DNA from: WJKP01 sp964531215 | GTDB taxonomy: Bacteria; Patescibacteriota; Patescibacteriia; CAIXNZ01 | Length of the DNA stretch: 33,102 nt | Assembly: GCA_964531215.1 (NCBI GenBank) | Contig: CAZHFK010000007.1 | Span: 1 to 33,102, forward strand | Direction: 5' to 3' | In this document: positions 25,101-32,829 of the stretch, piece by piece | How the letters are laid out: each line of letters begins with the position of its first letter | How positions within the stretch are numbered: position 1 is the first letter of the stretch | The notes under the pieces: model-generated | The model's database searches: none | What the model saw: only the letters and a program-made list of their open reading frames with translations | Told to the model about the DNA's origin: nothing | Made by a program: the position numbers and the translations under genes

Positions 25101-25748
25101 TTAAAGACTGATATTTATTTTTCTTCTTGGCTCAAACACGCCCTCGCCGAAGAATTTAATACCCGGGATATTTAAAGTTTCCAAGCCGATTATTTGTTGT
25201 GTCTTCAAAGTATTAACAAATATGGCCTTATTTTTTATTACAGGCGGATTAGCTGTCCAATCGGCCTCTATCTTTGAAACATCAAAATCGGTTATATTTA
25301 AATTTTTATTATCAGTCAAAAAAATATTGCCTCTAATTTTTACTCCGTCAGTAGCATCTTGATTCAAACTAATACCCGCGGCTGATTTTAATAATAAATT
25401 ATTACCTCGTAATTTTTCTATTTTCAAAAACATCTTTCCGCCAATATCACCAATTGTGGTTGCGCAGGATGTTTCCTGCGGATAATTAGGGCAATCAAAC
25501 CCCATAAAATTCCTGACATACAAATCTTTATCTTCAATTTTAATAACTCCGTCCGGCACATCTTCCAAATCATTAACACCGGCTGCTGACATTTTCAAAC
25601 CTTTACCTATCATTTTCACCGGATCCCAAATTATGATCTTATTATTATCTTCATAACTGACAAAACCGGCAGCTTGAACAATAAAAACACCGCCCAATAA
25701 TAAACCGGCTGCTACTAAACAAAATTTGGTTAACCAATTTAATTTCAT
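25101..25748 (-). CDS. Secreted beta-rich protein (exported trio)
   Basis: This 215-residue protein has a signal peptide (MKLNWLTKFCLVAAGLLLGGVFIVQA, then AGFVSYED). The mature part opens like the other two members and continues with short repeated strands (MFLKIEKLRGNNLLLKSAAG, IRGNIFLTDNKNLNI). It lacks the double-Cys end of its neighbours and finishes with basic residues and NISL. It is probably a surface or periplasm-like protein of the same set. It lies 10 nt after the membrane protein gene. The function is unknown. Confidence 0.62.
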   Translation of the reverse strand: MKLNWLTKFCLVAAGLLLGGVFIVQAAGFVSYEDNNKIIIWDPVKMIGKGLKMSAAGVNDLEDVPDGVIKIEDKDLYVRNFMGFDCPNYPQETSCATTIGDIGGKMFLKIEKLRGNNLLLKSAAGISLNQDATDGVKIRGNIFLTDNKNLNITDFDVSKIEADWTANPPVIKNKAIFVNTLKTQQIIGLETLNIPGIKFFGEGVFEPRRKINISL

Positions 25749-25758
25749 ATAAATAATT

Positions 25759-26277
25759 TTAAGCTTCTTCTTTCTTTTTTCTGATCAAAACCATCATAAT
25801 AATCGGAGCCACCAGCCAAAAAAATCTGGCAGGATCAGAAATAAATAAATTACGCATGCCCTCGGACACATGATTAACAGTAGCCTGAGGCAGATACGAC
25901 ATTAAAATACTTAAAATCAACCCGACATGAAAAAAACTAAAAATCATTGACTGCCACCAACTGCCATTACTGGCTGACCCACCGAGTGTTTTTAATAAAG
26001 CACCTCTTGATAAAAGAAAAAACAAAATAATAAAAATACCGACAAATACGGTCACATTAAAAATCGAAGCGTTATTATAACTGATTTGCGCATTAAAACT
26101 ACTTAAATACGGAGCTGTATTAACAATGGCCAAAGCCATATAAATACTAACTAAAATCAGTATAACACGATCACGGCCCAAAGACAAACCATATAAAAAA
26201 GCGGCCACTACAAAAAACAAGATTATAAACAAATCCCAACTGGGAGTAGCCCAATTTATATTTGCTAAAAAATCCAT
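25759..26277 (-). CDS. Hypothetical membrane protein, about five helices
   Basis: This 172-residue protein has about five hydrophobic helices (around residues 16-36, 39-59, 72-90, 110-128 and 150-166) and a short basic-acidic C-terminal tail (RKKKEEA). I do not recognise a family. It is the first gene after the extended -10 promoter and the dnaJ terminator, so it opens the operon of secreted proteins and Hxs genes. It might help export or anchoring of the downstream products, but the sequence does not show it. Confidence 0.65.
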   Translation of the reverse strand: MDFLANINWATPSWDLFIILFFVVAAFLYGLSLGRDRVILILVSIYMALAIVNTAPYLSSFNAQISYNNASIFNVTVFVGIFIILFFLLSRGALLKTLGGSASNGSWWQSMIFSFFHVGLILSILMSYLPQATVNHVSEGMRNLFISDPARFFWLVAPIIMMVLIRKKKEEA

Positions 26278-26310
26278 ATTTGTGGATAATTCATTATTTT
26301 ATCTATTTTT

Positions 26311-26319
26311 ATTATACCA
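26311..26319 (-). promoter_or_regulatory. Extended -10 promoter for the membrane-protein/Hxs operon
   Basis: The minus strand reads TGGTATAAT, a full extended -10 element, 34 nt before the ATG at 26277. The -35 region is T-rich with no clear TTGACA. It directly follows the dnaJ terminator, so it fits as the start of the long downstream operon. Confidence 0.65.
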
Positions 26320-26336
26320 TAAAAAGATAAACAAAA

Positions 26337-26363
26337 AAACAACCCCGAAATTTGGGGTTGTTT
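26337..26363. terminator. Rho-independent terminator between dnaJ and the next operon
   Basis: A ten-base stem (AAACAACCCC with GGGGTTGTTT) encloses a seven-base loop (GAAATTT), with A-runs and T-runs on the two sides. On the minus strand it ends in a run of T. It overlaps the last codons of dnaJ and should end the dnaK-dnaJ transcript. The shape would also work on the plus strand. Confidence 0.88.
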
Positions 26364-26365
26364 TT

Positions 26366-27481
26366 TTAAAGGCCTTCTTTACCTAATTCTTCCAATAATT
26401 TTTTTTGCTGACGATTAAATTTTTGCGGTGTTTTGACAATAATCTCCACCAAATGATCGCCCCGGCCTGAACGCTGAAAACGCGGCACCCCTTTGCCTTT
26501 TAAACTTAAAATTTTACCTGACTGAATACCGGCCGGAATTTTCAATTTAACCTCCTCGTCTAAGGTTTTGACTGGTATTTTATCGCCTAAAGCTGCTTGG
26601 GAAAAACCGATTTCTTCCTGCGTAATAATATCATCGCCTTGACGTTTAAAATAATCATCTGAACTTATTCGTAAATGAACATACAAATCACCATTACTGG
26701 CGCCGCGCAAACCAGCTTCGCCTTCACCTGACATTTTTATAGTCATACCGTTATCAACCCCGGCCGGCACTTTAATATTGATTTGTTTTTTTTCTTTAAC
26801 TCTGCCCTGCCCGCTACATTTGGAGCAAGGAGTTTCATAAGTTTTTCCTTCACCCTGACAATCAGGGCAAACCGACATGGTCTGGATTCTGCCCAAAAAA
26901 GTCTGCTGAACCTGCTGGACCTGGCCTTTACCCCGGCAAGTTTTGCATTCGGTTATTTTAGTACCCGGTTCTGCGCCATTGCCTTTGCAATGATCACAAA
27001 TAGCCAATTTGTATAATTCAATAGTTTTTTCCGTTCCAAAAACAGCTTCTTTAAAATCCAATTGCAAATCAACTTCAATATCACGGCCCCGGCTTCTTGT
27101 TTGAGCCCGGCTTTTACTGCCGCCAAACCCAAAGCCACCGCCAAACATTTCGCTTAAAATATCGCCCAAATCACCAAAATCAACATTGCTGTAAGTTTCG
27201 CCACCACCGCCTTGTCTGGCATATTTCATAAAATCATCCCAATTCATACCTCCGCCAAAACCGCCTTGCTGGTCAAATGTTGAACCAAACTGATCATATT
27301 GTTTTCTTTTTTCTTCATTACCCAAAACCTGATAAGCTTCATTGATTTCTTTAAACTTTTTTTCATCGCCGTCTTTTTTATCAGGATGATAAAGATGGGC
27401 CTTTTCCCGAAAGGCCTTTTTTATTTCATCTTTTGACGCATTTTTTGTTATGCCTAATATTTCGTAATAATCTTTTCCCAT
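26366..27481 (-). CDS. dnaJ: Chaperone protein DnaJ (Hsp40)
   Basis: This 371-residue co-chaperone stimulates the ATPase of DnaK and delivers unfolded clients. It has the J domain with HPD at 32-34, a Gly/Phe-rich linker (about 73-123), and the zinc-finger domain with four CxxCxGxG repeats (C162/C165, C179/C182, C205/C208, C219/C222). The two C-terminal substrate-binding domains end in FNRQQKKLLEEL. The length is normal. The ATG start fits the family. It is the last gene of the dnaK operon and its stop codon lies inside the terminator. Confidence 0.97.
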   Translation of the reverse strand: MGKDYYEILGITKNASKDEIKKAFREKAHLYHPDKKDGDEKKFKEINEAYQVLGNEEKRKQYDQFGSTFDQQGGFGGGMNWDDFMKYARQGGGGETYSNVDFGDLGDILSEMFGGGFGFGGSKSRAQTRSRGRDIEVDLQLDFKEAVFGTEKTIELYKLAICDHCKGNGAEPGTKITECKTCRGKGQVQQVQQTFLGRIQTMSVCPDCQGEGKTYETPCSKCSGQGRVKEKKQINIKVPAGVDNGMTIKMSGEGEAGLRGASNGDLYVHLRISSDDYFKRQGDDIITQEEIGFSQAALGDKIPVKTLDEEVKLKIPAGIQSGKILSLKGKGVPRFQRSGRGDHLVEIIVKTPQKFNRQQKKLLEELGKEGL

Positions 27482-27493
27482 TATATTTAAATT

Positions 27494-28582
27494 TTATTTT
27501 TTAAAATATTGCCAAACTTCTGTTTTAAACTTCTCATTTTGTTCAAAATCCAAATCAGTTGCTTCAAAAATTTTAGTCAAAAACTCCATAATCTGGTTTT
27601 CCGAAAAAAATTTTTCCGGCCCCCCGGCTGGCTGGCCGTTATCTTTCCATTTATCGTATCTGGATATTACTGTCTGATTGTCAACCTCTGTTTCCAATAA
27701 AGCCAAATCATCAAAATCAGTTTGCCGGCCTAATCTTTTTAATTCAGCGATTTGGGCTTTTACTTTGACAACTTGATCTTTTTTACGCTGAAACTTTTTG
27801 TCGTTTTTATCAATCAAAGTCAATTGAAAACCTTTTATTTTGGCGCTTTCCTGAGCACCGACACCACGATTAGCTTGTTCACTTTCTAAAAATTTAACGA
27901 TCAAATCGGTCTTTAATTCAACATCATCAATCACGCTGGCTTTTTCCACGCCAAAACCCCATTTATAACCTAAATCAGTGGACAATTTGGTTAATAAGCC
28001 GTTAATCATCTTTTCAAATAAAAAGCCGGCTTGTTCTTTTATATCCGGTTGGCCTGATTTAAATTCGTCATAAAGTTCCTGATAGACCTGCCCTATATGA
28101 TAATCGTCCAAATTAATTCTGTCAATCTTTAATCTTTTAATCAATAATAACTCCGTTTCCAATTTATCTATTTGAGCCTGATAAGCCGCTGCCAAATACC
28201 GGCGTCTAAATTTATTATATTTAATCCGATGTTCTTGTGATTTTATTTCATGATTCAAATCATAATAAATACCATAATCAATATCAGAAACCAAATCACC
28301 GGGTGTAGCTATTGTTTCATTACCCTGTTCATTTTCATAAATAAAATAAAATCTCCCTTTATCATCTTTTTCAAATTTAACCTGGCGGGTTTGGGGATTA
28401 TCCGGTAATTCAAACTGAACATCCTCTTCGGCTTTTTTCTGTTTTTTCTTTTTCTTGGTTTCAATTTTTATGGCCTCAACAGCAGCTTCTTTTTCAGCCT
28501 GTAAATCAATTATTTGTTTTTCCAATTCAACCACTCTTTCTTCCGGTGATTGTTCGGTTTCAAAATTTTCAAAATTAGGCAT
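27494..28582 (-). CDS. Conserved-looking hypothetical protein with N-terminal coiled coil
   Basis: This 362-residue soluble protein begins with a charged coiled coil (about residues 12-52, with Lys/Glu heptads and a KKKKKQKK cluster). A beta-like segment follows (VKFEKDDKGRFYFIYENEQG), then helical regions. The segment DDVELKTDLIVKF followed by GFQLTLI faintly recalls the D-x(n)-[EQ]-x-[KT] order of PD-(D/E)XK nucleases, but the evidence is too weak to call. It overlaps ispG by 8 nt and precedes dnaJ by 12 nt, so it belongs to the same operon. No function is assigned. Confidence 0.7.
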   Translation of the reverse strand: MPNFENFETEQSPEERVVELEKQIIDLQAEKEAAVEAIKIETKKKKKQKKAEEDVQFELPDNPQTRQVKFEKDDKGRFYFIYENEQGNETIATPGDLVSDIDYGIYYDLNHEIKSQEHRIKYNKFRRRYLAAAYQAQIDKLETELLLIKRLKIDRINLDDYHIGQVYQELYDEFKSGQPDIKEQAGFLFEKMINGLLTKLSTDLGYKWGFGVEKASVIDDVELKTDLIVKFLESEQANRGVGAQESAKIKGFQLTLIDKNDKKFQRKKDQVVKVKAQIAELKRLGRQTDFDDLALLETEVDNQTVISRYDKWKDNGQPAGGPEKFFSENQIMEFLTKIFEATDLDFEQNEKFKTEVWQYFKK

Positions 28583-29624
28583 AATTTTTTATTTGGTGAA
28601 TTAGTTCTTGAACAATATTTTTGAACGGTATATTTTTAACAAATTCACCCTTAACCATTAAAGCTGCTTCTTTGGCTCCGCCGATCAAAGCTATATCAGC
28701 TTCCCTGGCTTCGCCCGGACCGTTAACTTCACAGCCCATGATCGCCACTTTGATTGGTGTTTCAATTTTCCTGGTTTTATCATAAACTTCTTGAGCAATG
28801 GCTACCACATCCATTTGGCAACGTCCGCACATGGGACAGGCAATAACTTCCACGCCTTCTTTAATTAATTCCAATGATTTTAAAATTTCCTTAGCCACCC
28901 AAACTTCTTTGACCGGCTCACCGGTCAAGGAAACCCGGATCGTATCACCGATTCCCTGACTTAGCAAAGTGCCAATCCCTACACTTGATTTAATAATACC
29001 TGTTTCACCAATACCGGCTTCAGTAATACCGACATGCAAAGGATAATCCGTTTTCCGGCTGATTAATTGATAAGCTTCAATCGTAGTTGGCACACTGCTT
29101 GATTTTAAAGAAAGCACAATATCTTGAAAATTAAATTTTTCAATCAGTTTAATATTGCGTAAAGCTGATTCAACCAAAGCTTTGGCCGTGGCTTTTTTAT
29201 GTTTTTTTAAAATATCTTTTTCCAAAGAACCGGCATTAATACCAATGCGAACCGCCACATAATTAACCTTACAAGCTTCAATAACTTCTTTTAATTGCTG
29301 CTTATCATTAATATTGCCGGGATTAAGCCTAATTTTATTAATACCGGCTTCAATGGCTGCCAAAGCCAATTGGTAATCAAAATGAATATCAGCTACCAAA
29401 GGTATTTTGGTTTTGGCTTTTATCTGGCGTAAAGCTTTGGTATCAATAATATCTTTAATTGCCAAACGAACCAGCTGGCAGCCGGCTTTTTCCAATTGTT
29501 TGATTTGCTTAATGGTAGCCGGCGCATTTTTGGTTGAAGTTTTGGTCATTGACTGGATAACTACGGGGTTACCACCGCCAATTAAAACATCGGCCACTTT
29601 AATTGTTTTAGTTTTTTTAGGCAT
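28575..29624 (-). CDS. ispG: 4-hydroxy-3-methylbut-2-enyl diphosphate synthase (IspG)
   Basis: IspG converts methylerythritol cyclodiphosphate to HMBPP in the MEP pathway to isoprenoids, using one [4Fe-4S] cluster. The protein reads GGGNPVVIQSMT near the N-terminus, then the TIM-barrel part (LVADIHFDY, INKIRLNPGN, HVGITEAG). The cluster domain has CPMCGRC and MGCEVNGPGEA; with the start at 29624 the ligands are C263, C266, C298 and E305. I prefer this ATG (349 residues). A TTG at 29654 would add ten residues. Cys-ligand and NGPGEA motifs are intact. Other MEP genes are not in the window. Confidence 0.96.
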   Translation of the reverse strand: MPKKTKTIKVADVLIGGGNPVVIQSMTKTSTKNAPATIKQIKQLEKAGCQLVRLAIKDIIDTKALRQIKAKTKIPLVADIHFDYQLALAAIEAGINKIRLNPGNINDKQQLKEVIEACKVNYVAVRIGINAGSLEKDILKKHKKATAKALVESALRNIKLIEKFNFQDIVLSLKSSSVPTTIEAYQLISRKTDYPLHVGITEAGIGETGIIKSSVGIGTLLSQGIGDTIRVSLTGEPVKEVWVAKEILKSLELIKEGVEVIACPMCGRCQMDVVAIAQEVYDKTRKIETPIKVAIMGCEVNGPGEAREADIALIGGAKEAALMVKGEFVKNIPFKNIVQELIHQIKNYA

Positions 29625-29661
29625 AAATTTATTCGTCTTCAAACGGTTAGCCAAAACTTTT

Positions 29662-29952
29662 TTAGCCTAGATCGGGAAACTTTAACTCTTTGGGCGGTTC
29701 TGCTTCATTAATCGGCCCAAAAGTCTTTTCATACTTTTCAATGTTGGACTGTAAAGCCTTAACAATCCGCTTAATGTGTCCCGGGCTGGTAATTACCCGA
29801 GAGGTTAAAATCCCTTGAGGTGGAACCACGTTAGCAAAATCAAGAATAAACTCTTCTTTGGTATGCGCTACCTGCATCATATTGGCATATCGGCCTTCCA
29901 TCACCTCATCAGTAATCTTGATGTTAATTTGATTTGGTTGTTTTTGTTCCAT
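29662..29952 (-). CDS. DUF3467 family protein
   Basis: This 96-residue protein matches DUF3467 by its beta-rich layout: INIKITDEVMEGRYANMMQVAHTKEEFILDF, then VPPQGILTSRVITSPGHIKRIVKALQSNI. The family is widespread and small, and its function is not established. It has an ATG start and lies about 30 nt after the PIN-like gene and 37 nt before the ispG ATG. It probably belongs to the dnaK-dnaJ operon. Confidence 0.85.
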   Translation of the reverse strand: MEQKQPNQINIKITDEVMEGRYANMMQVAHTKEEFILDFANVVPPQGILTSRVITSPGHIKRIVKALQSNIEKYEKTFGPINEAEPPKELKFPDLG

Positions 29953-29982
29953 AAAAATAATTATTATTTATTAATTTAATAC

Positions 29983-30564
29983 TTAATCATCTAAATAATC
30001 GGATATTTTCTTTTTAGGCAAAAAATGTCCTCTTTTTTGCCACCATTTATATATTTTTTCAGCTTCACTTAATGATAATATGCCTTTTTTGATATTTTCA
30101 GTTAAAATCCAAATAACCCCATGAACTTTAATACAAATAATTTCCATTTTTTTTCTTAAATTTTTATCAGAACATAATGAAATAGCATCCAATTTAATAA
30201 CATAATCAATATGTTTTTCATCAGCTGTCTTATCTTTTTCTTCAATTTGATAATCACTAATAATCTTAACACTATTTGCTAAGGTATTATTTTTAAAAAT
30301 CGCCTCTTCATAATTAGCTTTCGGCATAAATGTTATAGGAACAATATTATGTACTAATTCCCAACCTTTTATCTCATGAATAGGCTGAAAAAAACTATTA
30401 TCCACACAACCAATCGTACCTGAATTTGTAGTTTCAATAATTTTAAAATAATTCGTTCTATTCATATTAATAATCTGGGTTTTATTCTCTGACAATCCAT
30501 CAATATTCTCGATAATTTTTCTAAAATCATCTTCATTATTTTCATTTTCAATACAATTAACCAT
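29983..30564 (-). CDS. PIN-like domain protein (putative ribonuclease)
   Basis: This 193-residue protein resembles PIN domains in motif order. GCVDNSFF (D55) is like the first acidic motif VDxS. ITFMPKANYEEAIF (E86/E87) is like the helix motif. KLDAISLCSDKNLRKKM (D126, D133) is like the third acidic motif. IKVHGVIWILTENIKKGILS is like the typical C-terminal G-x-L-G-x-L segment. Residues 1-50 are an extra N-terminal part. PIN proteins are often toxins or RNA-processing nucleases; no antitoxin partner is visible. The start is the ATG at 30564; a TTG at 30609 inside a hairpin is unlikely. By eye the composition is more AT-rich than dnaK and ispG on either side, so it may be a recent arrival. Confidence 0.5.
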   Translation of the reverse strand: MVNCIENENNEDDFRKIIENIDGLSENKTQIINMNRTNYFKIIETTNSGTIGCVDNSFFQPIHEIKGWELVHNIVPITFMPKANYEEAIFKNNTLANSVKIISDYQIEEKDKTADEKHIDYVIKLDAISLCSDKNLRKKMEIICIKVHGVIWILTENIKKGILSLSEAEKIYKWWQKRGHFLPKKKISDYLDD

Positions 30565-30596
30565 ATAATAAATAATTATTTTTAAATCCCTTCCCC

Positions 30597-30621
30597 CTGC
30601 CCGATACAAATTACCGGGCAG
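30597..30621. other. Hairpin after dnaK
   Basis: A seven-base inverted repeat, CTGCCCG and CGGGCAG, encloses an 11-base loop just after the dnaK stop. Neither strand has a following T-run, so it is not a classical terminator. It may protect or partly end the dnaK transcript. Confidence 0.5.
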
Positions 30622-30635
30622 AATAAAAGATCTAA

Positions 30636-32630
30636 TTATTTATTTTCTTGTTGATTATCTTCACCTTTATCTTCTTTTGTTTCCTCTTGTTTTTTTTCAG
30701 CTCCCTCAAAATCACCTTCTTCAGCCCGATCCGTTGCGCTATCCTGTTGCTGTTGTTCATTGGCTGTTGATCCGGCCTGTTGTTGAGATTCTTTGTCTTC
30801 AGCCGACGAAGCTTTAGCAGAGTCGGCTTGCGCTTTATACATTTCTTCACCAACTTTTTGGGCAGCTTGCATTACAGCATCATTGGCTTTTTTAATAGCT
30901 TCGGCATCATCACCATCTTTAACTTTTTTTAATTCTTCCAGCTTGGCCTGGACATCTTTTTTAACATCTTCTGAAACTTTATCTCCGACTTCTTGTAATG
31001 ATTTTTCAGTTGAATAAACCAAAGCATCAGCTGAATTTTTAGCTTCAATTAATTCTTTCTTTTTCTTATCTTCTTCGGCATGCGCTTCAGCGTCTTTGGT
31101 CATTTTTTCCACCTCTTCTTCACTTAACCCGGAAGAAGCGGTAATGGTAATGGTTTGTTCTTTACCGGTCGCCTTATCAACAGCTTTGACATTTAAAATA
31201 CCATTGGCATCAATATCAAAACTTACCTCAACCTGCGGCACACCGCGCGGCGCCGGCGGAATACCGGAAAGAATAAACCGGCCTAATGATTTATTATCCT
31301 GAGACATTTCACGTTCACCTTGCAAAACATTTATTTCTACCGAAGTCTGATTATCAGCAGCGGTTGAAAATACTTGCGATTTAGACGCAGGAATAGTAGT
31401 GTTTTTTTCAATTAATTTGGTACAAACGCCGCCTAAAGTTTCAATACCCAAAGATAATGGGGTAACATCAAGCAACAAAACATCTTTAACATCACCTTGC
31501 AAAACACCGGCCTGGACAGCTGCGCCAATCGCCACGACTTCGTCAGGATTAACAGAAAAATTCGGTTTTTTACCGAAAAATTCTTCTACTTTTTTCTGAA
31601 CCAAAGGCATCCTGGTCATACCACCAACCAAAATAACTTCTTCAATTTCATTTACTTTAAATCCGGCGTCATCCAAAGCTTGCTTGACCGGTTCTATGGT
31701 TTTATTAACCAAATCACTGACTAATTCTTCCAGCGTGGCTCTGGTTAATTTTAAAACCAGATGTAAAGGTGAACCATCACTGCTTTGAGTAATAAACGGC
31801 TGATTAATCTCGGTCTCGGTTGAAGTTGATAATTCTATTTTGGCTTTTTCCGCAGCTTCTTTAATTCTTTGCAAAGCCATTTGATCTTTGGATAAATCAA
31901 TACCGTTTTCTTTTTTAAATTCTTCAATAATCCAATCAATAATCTGCCGATCAAAATCATCACCGCCCAAATGAGTATCACCGTTAGTAGCTTTGACTTC
32001 CACTGTATCGTCTGAAACATCTAAAATTGAAATATCAAAAGTCCCGCCGCCCAAATCATAAACAGCGATTTGCTGATTGGCTTTTTTATCAAAGCCATAA
32101 GCCAAAGCCGCAGCAGTCGGTTCATTAATAATACGCTTAACTTCAAGTCCGGCAATTTTACCGGCATCTTTGGTGGCTTGTCTTTGCGAATCGTCAAAAT
32201 AAGCCGGCACAGTAATAACTGCTTCGGTTATTTTTTCACCGATTTTTTCTTCGGCATCAGCTTTTAATTTTTGTAAAATCATAGCTGAAATTTCCTGAGG
32301 CGTATATTCTTTATCACCCATTTTAACTTTCACCCCTTCACCGGCCTGAATAATCTCATAAGACAATCTTTCTTTATCTCTTTGCACTTCCGGATCATCC
32401 CAACGCCGGCCAATCAAACGTTTAACAGAAAAAATGGTGTTTTTCGGATTAGTCACAGCTTGTCTTTTCGCCAGCTGACCGACTAATCGTTCACCTGTTT
32501 TGGAAACAGCCGCCATAGAAGGCGTAGTTCTCATACCTTCTTTGTTTTCTAAAACTTTTGGCTGGCCACCTTCAATAATGGCCATAGCTGAATTAGTTGT
32601 ACCTAAATCAATACCTAAAATTTTTCCCAT
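30636..32630 (-). CDS. dnaK: Chaperone protein DnaK (Hsp70)
   Basis: This 664-residue ATP-dependent chaperone has the actin-like ATPase domain with IDLGTTNS at 7-14, VYDLGGGTFDIS, a GGDDFDR segment and VGGMTRMP. The substrate-binding domain follows (LLLDVTPLSLGIETLGG, NTTIPASKSQVFSTAADNQ), with a lid helix region. The tail after about residue 605 is a low-complexity Gln/Glu/Lys/Ala stretch. The length is slightly above the usual 610-640 because of that tail. An AGGA lies 9 nt before the ATG. It opens the operon that runs through ispG to dnaJ. No grpE or hrcA is adjacent and no CIRCE operator is seen. Confidence 0.98.
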   Translation of the reverse strand: MGKILGIDLGTTNSAMAIIEGGQPKVLENKEGMRTTPSMAAVSKTGERLVGQLAKRQAVTNPKNTIFSVKRLIGRRWDDPEVQRDKERLSYEIIQAGEGVKVKMGDKEYTPQEISAMILQKLKADAEEKIGEKITEAVITVPAYFDDSQRQATKDAGKIAGLEVKRIINEPTAAALAYGFDKKANQQIAVYDLGGGTFDISILDVSDDTVEVKATNGDTHLGGDDFDRQIIDWIIEEFKKENGIDLSKDQMALQRIKEAAEKAKIELSTSTETEINQPFITQSSDGSPLHLVLKLTRATLEELVSDLVNKTIEPVKQALDDAGFKVNEIEEVILVGGMTRMPLVQKKVEEFFGKKPNFSVNPDEVVAIGAAVQAGVLQGDVKDVLLLDVTPLSLGIETLGGVCTKLIEKNTTIPASKSQVFSTAADNQTSVEINVLQGEREMSQDNKSLGRFILSGIPPAPRGVPQVEVSFDIDANGILNVKAVDKATGKEQTITITASSGLSEEEVEKMTKDAEAHAEEDKKKKELIEAKNSADALVYSTEKSLQEVGDKVSEDVKKDVQAKLEELKKVKDGDDAEAIKKANDAVMQAAQKVGEEMYKAQADSAKASSAEDKESQQQAGSTANEQQQQDSATDRAEEGDFEGAEKKQEETKEDKGEDNQQENK

Positions 32631-32644
32631 AATATTTTTTCCTA

Positions 32645-32673
32645 ATCCGCCAAAGCTTTATGCGAAGGCGGAT
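32645..32673. repeat. GC-rich hairpin just upstream of the dnaK ribosome site
   Basis: ATCCGCC and GGCGGAT flank a 15-base spacer containing AAGCTTTATGCG. Its GC-rich stem stands out in an AT-rich spacer. On the minus strand it lies immediately before the AGGA of dnaK, where it could affect translation, or it may be a copy of a dispersed intergenic repeat. Confidence 0.55.
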
Positions 32674-32707
32674 AAATTAATTATTAGTTATTTTTTGCTT
32701 GCTTAAC

Positions 32708-32759
32708 AGCAAATAACAAACAGCTTATAGTTTTAGCTATAAACCATTTGTCATTTGCT
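32708..32759 (-). promoter_or_regulatory. Long hairpin in the dnaK upstream region
   Basis: Arms at 32708-32730 and 32737-32759 enclose a six-base loop. As minus-strand RNA all 23 positions pair, four of them as G-U. As plus-strand RNA the same four positions are A-C mismatches. This bias suggests that the element acts as RNA transcribed toward dnaK, ending about 77 nt before its start codon. No T-run follows. Confidence 0.5.
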
Positions 32760-32766
32760 ATTTTAG

Positions 32767-32796
32767 TTGACAAAATAAGTCAATAGCTGTTATAAT
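32767..32796 (+). promoter_or_regulatory. Near-consensus sigma-70-type promoter with extended -10 and embedded palindrome
   Basis: TTGACA (32767-32772), an 18-nt spacer, and TATAAT (32791-32796) preceded by TGT as an extended -10. The -35 box is the left arm of a perfect inverted repeat, TTGAC-N7-GTCAA (32767-32783), which could be an operator. It drives the plus-strand gene starting at 32830. Confidence 0.8.
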
Positions 32797-32829
32797 TCTT
32801 GCATGAAAATATTTTAAGGAGGGGAAAAC

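Noticed and set aside
28575..29654. IspG starting at TTG 29654
   Set aside because: ATG 29624 gives the usual N-terminus ahead of the GGGNPVVIQSMT block.
29983..30609. A longer PIN-like protein starting at TTG 30609
   Set aside because: That start lies inside the hairpin after dnaK and adds residues with no family similarity; ATG 30564 is better.
30597..30621. Rho-independent terminator after dnaK
   Set aside because: The hairpin is clear, but no T-run follows on the minus strand and downstream genes appear to continue the operon.
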